A stretch of 9,002 bases of DNA from assembly GCA_035289745.1 (NCBI GenBank), contig DATDWF010000108.1, positions 1 to 9,002 on the forward strand, given 5' to 3'. The stretch is from JAUYQE01 sp035289745 (GTDB taxonomy: Archaea; Nanobdellota; Nanobdellia; Woesearchaeales; GW2011-AR9). Position numbers and translations under genes: made by a program. Positions 5,951 to 9,002 of this stretch are shown piece by piece. Numbering within the stretch: the first letter of the stretch is position 1; each line of letters begins with the position of its first letter. The notes under the pieces are model-generated. The model did not search any database. It was not told the DNA's origin and was given only the letters and a program-made list of their open reading frames with translations.

Positions 5951-6535
5951 ATGACCAACAATTCTCTCTGGTGCGTCCTGCCCGTCGACCCGCCCGTGCA
6001 GATTGGGCAGGGATTTAATGGAATTGCAACCCATAAGCGCTGGACGTTTGAAAAACTCATTGTTGATGAGTCATACTGCCTCGACTTTATCGTCGACGAA
6101 AGAAGTCCGGTGTATGCAGCACGAGAAGGAGAAGCCAACCTCGTCTGTGTCGACTACGATTTCAATTACTTCCCAAAAAGCGGAGAAAGCATTGATGCAA
6201 AACTGTTCAAACAAGCCATAGACCAGATTAATTTTATTCGCATTAATCATCTGGATGGAACATATACTCTTTACGGGCATCTCCAACGAGGCGGTTCTTC
6301 GGTGCAAGTCGGCCAGCAGGTAGCGGCAGGAGAGCTGATTGGTTTCAGTGGCAATACTGGTTTTTCTTCCTCTCCACATGTGCATTTTGGAATTTATGAA
6401 AGAATAAATAATCAGGAAATACGAACGTGCCCTTTTCGGCTCTTGGATTATGACGGCCCTTTGGAAGATAGGGAAGTAAGGCCGGAGGTTTATGTCAATA
6501 ACTATAGAACGATACCGTGGGAGCGTATTGCCTAA
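5951..6535 (+). CDS. M23/LytM-like metallopeptidase without signal peptide
   Basis: This 194-residue protein matches the M23 (LytM/lysostaphin) peptidase fold. YCLDFIVDERSPVYAAREGE (from residue 42) is the D-containing first motif and pocket strand, with Asp45. INHLDGTYTLYGHL holds His110. VQVGQQVAAGELIGFSGNTG is the conserved glycine-rich hairpin. SSPHVHFGIY gives the HxH zinc motif, His143 and His145. The usual H-x3-D is S-x3-D here; the first zinc ligand may instead be His28 in GIATHKRW, as I recall for a longer M23 subgroup. M23 enzymes cut peptidoglycan cross-bridges, yet no signal peptide or membrane helix is visible. ATG 5951 is chosen over GTG 5912 because GAGG at 5939-5942 lies 8 nt upstream and it starts 4 bp after the previous stop. 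It is the last gene of the operon. Confidence 0.85.
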   Translation: MTNNSLWCVLPVDPPVQIGQGFNGIATHKRWTFEKLIVDESYCLDFIVDERSPVYAAREGEANLVCVDYDFNYFPKSGESIDAKLFKQAIDQINFIRINHLDGTYTLYGHLQRGGSSVQVGQQVAAGELIGFSGNTGFSSSPHVHFGIYERINNQEIRTCPFRLLDYDGPLEDREVRPEVYVNNYRTIPWERIA

Positions 6536-6540
6536 AATTA

Positions 6541-6579
6541 TCTCTCTGGAGGTTATTAATCTCTTTAGGCTCAGGGAGA
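6541..6579. terminator. Possible shared terminator hairpin between convergent genes
   Basis: TCTCTCTGGAG (6541-6551) can pair with CTCAGGGAGA (6570-6579): about 10 base pairs with one wobble, one bulged G and an 18-nt loop. It fills the 35-bp gap between the convergent M23 and HEPN genes and includes the HEPN stop codon. No strong T run follows on either strand, so function is uncertain. Confidence 0.3.
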
Positions 6580-7038
6580 AGTGTTCTTTGATAAATTTAT
6601 ATCATTCTTTTTGAGCTTCCGATACATTTTCTTGGTAAAAGCAATGACTTTTTCTGCATATTCCGTATCAAGAATAGTTCCGTAATAGAGCATGCCATTC
6701 CTGAAAAACCGGAGCTGGTCCGCAAATTGGACCTCATTTTCAGGGAGACCAAAAACCCGCAAGTAGGAAACTTCTGCTTCGTGAGCTCCTTGCCCGGAAG
6801 CGTTGTATCCTGCCAAAAGCATTTTTGCCCGTATCAACTCCATGAGAATATCGTAACAGGATTTTATGTAATCATTGGCCGTATCGGGGCGCAGGCCGAT
6901 TTTCTGTATCTTTTCCTGAAGAAGGGCATAACTGTTTTCAGCTTCTTGCATCAAAAAGTAAGCCCGCGACCTATCAGGTGCCTGCACTTTAACAATGCGA
7001 TTCTTAATGAACTCCACAAAGTGCTTTATGGCTCTCAT
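6571..7038 (-). CDS. HEPN-domain protein, partner of the MNT nucleotidyltransferase
   Basis: The 155-residue protein reads as an all-helical HEPN domain: helices around residues 24-47 (SRAYFLMQEAENSYALLQEK), 54-78 (NDYIKSCYDILMELIRAKML) and 84-96, then the motif-bearing helix LRFFRNGMLYYGT (109-121) and a last helix (127-144). HEPN toxins are usually RNases with an R-x4-6-H motif; here Arg113 is followed by NGML and Tyr118-Tyr119, with no His in the expected place. The start is ATG 7038, overlapping the stop of the upstream MNT gene as ATGA (7035-7038) with a GGTGG ribosome site just before it. The pair has the order and coupling of MNT/HEPN toxin-antitoxin modules. The tail KKNDINLSKNTSP is likely disordered. 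Confidence 0.8.
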   Translation of the reverse strand: MRAIKHFVEFIKNRIVKVQAPDRSRAYFLMQEAENSYALLQEKIQKIGLRPDTANDYIKSCYDILMELIRAKMLLAGYNASGQGAHEAEVSYLRVFGLPENEVQFADQLRFFRNGMLYYGTILDTEYAEKVIAFTKKMYRKLKKNDINLSKNTSP

Positions 7039-7583
7039 AATTCCACCCCACCAATGAGAACTATCCCGTTGCAGAGGTTTTCTTTTAAATGTTTGTGAAT
7101 CTTGCCCCACGATTCGTAAAACTGAAGCAGAATTTTCCGTTCAAGCACTTTCTCATATTTTTCCAGGGCAACATCTTTTTCTTTCCTCCCAATAATAGCA
7201 ATATCGATATCAGAGTTTTCTAAGTCGTCCCCCCGGGAATAACTCCCAAAGAGAACAATCGTCCCGCCTGCAAAGGCTTTCTCCAAAAAATCGGATAAGC
7301 CGCTTTCGTACAGTTGCTTTAGGTTATCTACCCTCTTCAATTGCAAGACTCTGCGGCTATCTCTATTAAGCCCAACAGCCCACCTTTTTGAGGTGTGGTC
7401 TTGGTTTACCGTAACGAACCCTCTTTTCTCTAAGCCAGGAAGCGCTTTCATCACTGCCGGCTGGGAAACATGGAGCGCTTGGGCAATCTGGTGTTGATTC
7501 ACTAAAATACCCGCTTTAACAAATAAGAACCGGAGAATCATCTGCTGCAATGATGTTAACTCAAGTTTATATCTATTTACCAT
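7035..7583 (-). CDS. Winged-helix + MNT nucleotidyltransferase (antitoxin-like)
   Basis: The 182-residue protein joins two domains. Residues about 8-78 form a winged helix-turn-helix: LQQMILRFLFVKAGILVNQ, then QIAQALHVSQPAVMKALPGL as helix-turn-helix, then a wing (KRGFVTVNQDHTSKRWAVGL). Residues about 88-175 form a minimal nucleotidyltransferase with the signature G113-S114-YSRGDDLENSDIDIAII, in which Asp125 and Asp127 should bind metal. In characterised MNT/HEPN pairs the MNT protein blocks the HEPN toxin by AMP transfer to a Tyr near its motif. Fusing the DNA-binding domain suggests it also represses its own promoter, where a GTTAAC array is visible. An ATG at 7592 is possible but only about 21 bp after the TATA centre; ATG 7583 fits a 5-nt leader better. 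Confidence 0.9.
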   Translation of the reverse strand: MVNRYKLELTSLQQMILRFLFVKAGILVNQHQIAQALHVSQPAVMKALPGLEKRGFVTVNQDHTSKRWAVGLNRDSRRVLQLKRVDNLKQLYESGLSDFLEKAFAGGTIVLFGSYSRGDDLENSDIDIAIIGRKEKDVALEKYEKVLERKILLQFYESWGKIHKHLKENLCNGIVLIGGVEL

Positions 7584-7610
7584 GGTTAACATATGTTAAC
7601 TTTAGTTAAT
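7555..7610. repeat. GTTAAC array with 10-bp period, likely operator
   Basis: GTTAAC occurs at 7555, 7585 and 7595 and GTTAAT at 7605, all in the same 10-bp register; degenerate copies GTTTAT (7565) and ATTTAC (7575) fill the gaps. Bases 7585-7600 form a perfect 16-bp palindrome, GTTAACATATGTTAAC. The array runs from the TATA box of the wHTH-MNT gene through its start codons into its first codons, as expected of an autorepressor site. Confidence 0.6.
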
Positions 7611-7617
7611 ATTTAAA
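7610..7617 (-). promoter_or_regulatory. TATA box of the MNT-HEPN operon
   Basis: The minus strand reads TTTAAATA, centred near 7613.5, predicting transcription start near 7588. That lies inside the 16-bp palindrome and only about 5 nt before ATG 7583. The box abuts the GTTAAT repeat unit at 7605. Confidence 0.55.
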
Positions 7618-7687
7618 CATTTTGGTTTTTGGGGTTCAAAACTGTTTTTCAAGCAAAGATACGACTGCAACTTCTCCCCCACCAACA

Positions 7688-7696
7688 TTTTTAAAA
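7688..7696 (+). promoter_or_regulatory. TATA box of the Elp3 gene (leaderless)
   Basis: TTTTTAAAA is centred about 25 bp before the A of ATG 7717, so transcription should start at or next to the start codon. No ribosome site precedes it. Confidence 0.6.
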
Positions 7697-7716
7697 CAAT
7701 CAGCACTTTCCCGCCC

Positions 7717-9002
7717 ATGACTCCACCACCCGTCCTGCAAGAGATCACTGCAGCGATCAAGAAACAGCAGATACGATCGCAGGCCAAGCTCAATCTCCTG
7801 AAAAGAGATGTCAGCAAGAAGCATCATCTGAAGAGCATCCCCACCAATATAGAAATTCTGCTCTCCTTGCCGGCAGCGGAAATCCCGTTGTTCCAGCATA
7901 TCCTGCTGACGAAGCCCGTGCGCACCATTTCGGGTGTTACTCCCGTCGCCGTGATGACCACTCCTAGCAAATGCCCCCATGGCAAATGCACTTTCTGCCC
8001 TGGCGGCCTCGGCAGCCCCTGGGGGGATGTGCCGCAATCCTACACCGGCCATGAGCCAGCAACCATGCGCGGCATCCGCAATGAGTACGATTCCTATCTG
8101 CAAGTCATGAACCGGCTGGAGCAGTATATTCTGCTGGGGCAGACCGTCGATAAAATTGAGATTATTGTGATGGGCGGCACGTTTCCTGCAGAACTGAGAG
8201 AGTATCAAGAGGAATTTATTCTCGGCTGCTTTCAGGCCATGAATGATTTTTCGGCTTTGTTCTTCAGCGAGAAAGAATTTGATGCCATGAAATTCAAGGC
8301 TTTTTTTGAGCTGCCGGCAGAATTGCCCGATACCAAGAGAGAGAAACGGCTCAAAGAAAAATTAAAGATGATAAAACAGCAGAGAAAAACAACTCTCGAA
8401 GAAGAGCAGCAGCGCAATGAAACGGCCAAAGTGCGCTGTGTCGCTTTGTGCATCGAAACCAAGCCGGACTGGGGATTCCTGGAGCACGGGAATGAAATGC
8501 TCAAGCAAGGCTGCACCCGTGTCGAGTTAGGAGTTCAGTCCGTCTATGATGACGTGCTCCAGTACGTCCATAGGGGGCATACGGCTGCTGACTCCAAAAA
8601 GTCCACACAAATCCTACGTGATCTGGGCTTCAAGATTAATTTTCATGCCATGCCCGGATTGCCATTGACGGACAGGGAGCGCGATATTGCTGGTATGCAG
8701 CAATTATTTTCCGATCCTGATTACCGGCCGGACATGATCAAGCTGTATCCATGCATGGTCGGGCCTGGTACGGCACTCTATAAGCAATGGCAGCTCGGAA
8801 AGTTTGCCCCGATTTCGACACAGGAAGCAGCAGAGCGGATTGTGGCATTCAAGAAAATCGTGCCGGAATACTGCCGGATCCAGCGCATCCAGCGCGACGT
8901 GCCGACAAAGATGTGGAGTTCTGGCGTCGACCGGACGAACCTGCGGCAATATATCCATGAAAATTATTCTTTCACGTGCCGCTGCATCCGCTGCCGGGAG
9001 CC
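7717..9002 (+). CDS. elp3: Elp3 tRNA uridine C5 carboxymethylation enzyme (3' partial)
   Basis: The frame is open from ATG 7717 to the window end (428 complete codons). It contains the radical-SAM part of Elp3: Cys85, Cys90 and Cys93 in SKCPHGKCTFCPGG, the C-x4-C-x2-C ligands of a 4Fe-4S cluster. Further family blocks follow: YTGHEPATMRG, DKIEIIVMGGTFP, NETAKVRCVALCIETKPDW, RVELGVQSVYDDVL, the HAMPGLP segment, and RIQRIQRDVPTKMWSSGVDR followed near the edge by CRCIRCRE, whose cysteines resemble Elp3's metal-binding cluster. The C-terminal acetyltransferase (GNAT) domain would lie outside the window. Elp3 uses SAM and acetyl-CoA to modify wobble uridine of tRNA, and archaea do this with Elp3 alone. 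The gene is divergent from the MNT-HEPN operon. TCTGGCG of the GVDR block and the rest of the core show no break. Confidence 0.96.
   Translation, partial: MTPPPVLQEITAAIKKQQIRSQAKLNLLKRDVSKKHHLKSIPTNIEILLSLPAAEIPLFQHILLTKPVRTISGVTPVAVMTTPSKCPHGKCTFCPGGLGSPWGDVPQSYTGHEPATMRGIRNEYDSYLQVMNRLEQYILLGQTVDKIEIIVMGGTFPAELREYQEEFILGCFQAMNDFSALFFSEKEFDAMKFKAFFELPAELPDTKREKRLKEKLKMIKQQRKTTLEEEQQRNETAKVRCVALCIETKPDWGFLEHGNEMLKQGCTRVELGVQSVYDDVLQYVHRGHTAADSKKSTQILRDLGFKINFHAMPGLPLTDRERDIAGMQQLFSDPDYRPDMIKLYPCMVGPGTALYKQWQLGKFAPISTQEAAERIVAFKKIVPEYCRIQRIQRDVPTKMWSSGVDRTNLRQYIHENYSFTCRCIRCRE

Noticed and set aside
7584..7592. ATG at 7592 as start of the wHTH-MNT gene
   Set aside because: It lies about 21 bp from the TATA centre, closer than archaeal transcription starts usually are. 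ATG 7583 fits better, though this is not certain.
7626..7656. GGGGTTCAAAAC, similar to a tRNA T-loop
   Set aside because: No matching T-stem partner, acceptor stem, D-arm or anticodon arm is found around it.
7636..8208. 190-codon minus-strand frame opposite elp3
   Set aside because: It is antisense to the strongly conserved radical-SAM region of Elp3, with a Cys/His mixture that reflects the opposite strand. No independent evidence of coding.
1..9002. CRISPR array, insertion sequence, or long terminal repeats
   Set aside because: No regularly spaced long identical repeats, transposase-like motifs, or matching terminal inverted repeats were seen. The only tandem repeats are the 30-residue coding units and the short 10-bp-phase operator-like array.

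Overview
The window looks like a stretch of an archaeal chromosome, most plausibly a DPANN-type lineage such as Woesearchaeota; that placement is inferred from gene content and style, not from a marker gene. The archaeal signs are an Elp3 with the C-x4-C-x2-C radical-SAM motif and archaeal-type flanks, an A24 prepilin peptidase next to a pilin-like protein with a class III signal, a wHTH-MNT/HEPN pair, and BRE/TATA promoters placed either about 25-28 bp before the start codon (leaderless mRNA) or about 45-50 bp before it, with a GAGGTG ribosome site in between.

Layout. 1-889 (+): 3' part of a large cysteine-rich, probably exported protein. 923-3768 (-): a cell-surface block of four genes read right to left: prepilin peptidase, a trypsin-fold serine protease with an N-terminal export signal, a type IV pilin-like protein, and a small two-helix membrane protein. 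Three of these have their own visible promoters. 3870-4483 (-): a two-gene toxin-antitoxin-like operon, with a small winged-helix-like protein overlapping a RelE/ParE-like toxin. 4484-4726: divergent promoter region. 4727-6535 (+): a tightly packed three-gene operon of a 43-residue ribbon-helix-helix protein (overlapping by ATGA), a protein with three exact 30-residue helical repeats and a caspase-like (clan CD) domain, and an M23/LytM-like metallopeptidase without a signal peptide. 6571-7583 (-): a HEPN protein and a wHTH-nucleotidyltransferase, also joined by ATGA. 7717-9002 (+): Elp3 tRNA-modifying enzyme, running off the window.

The middle (3870-7583) is the unusual part: three compact regulator/effector cassettes back to back, between a surface/secretion block and a housekeeping gene. 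The RHH + caspase-like + M23 operon is the best candidate for an undescribed system. Putative autoregulatory DNA is visible at two of the cassettes: an 8-bp inverted repeat around the RHH promoter, and a GTTAAC array with 10-bp periodicity from the wHTH-MNT promoter into its first codons. No tRNA, rRNA, CRISPR array, insertion sequence or attachment site was seen. No stretch over 300 bp lacks a gene.
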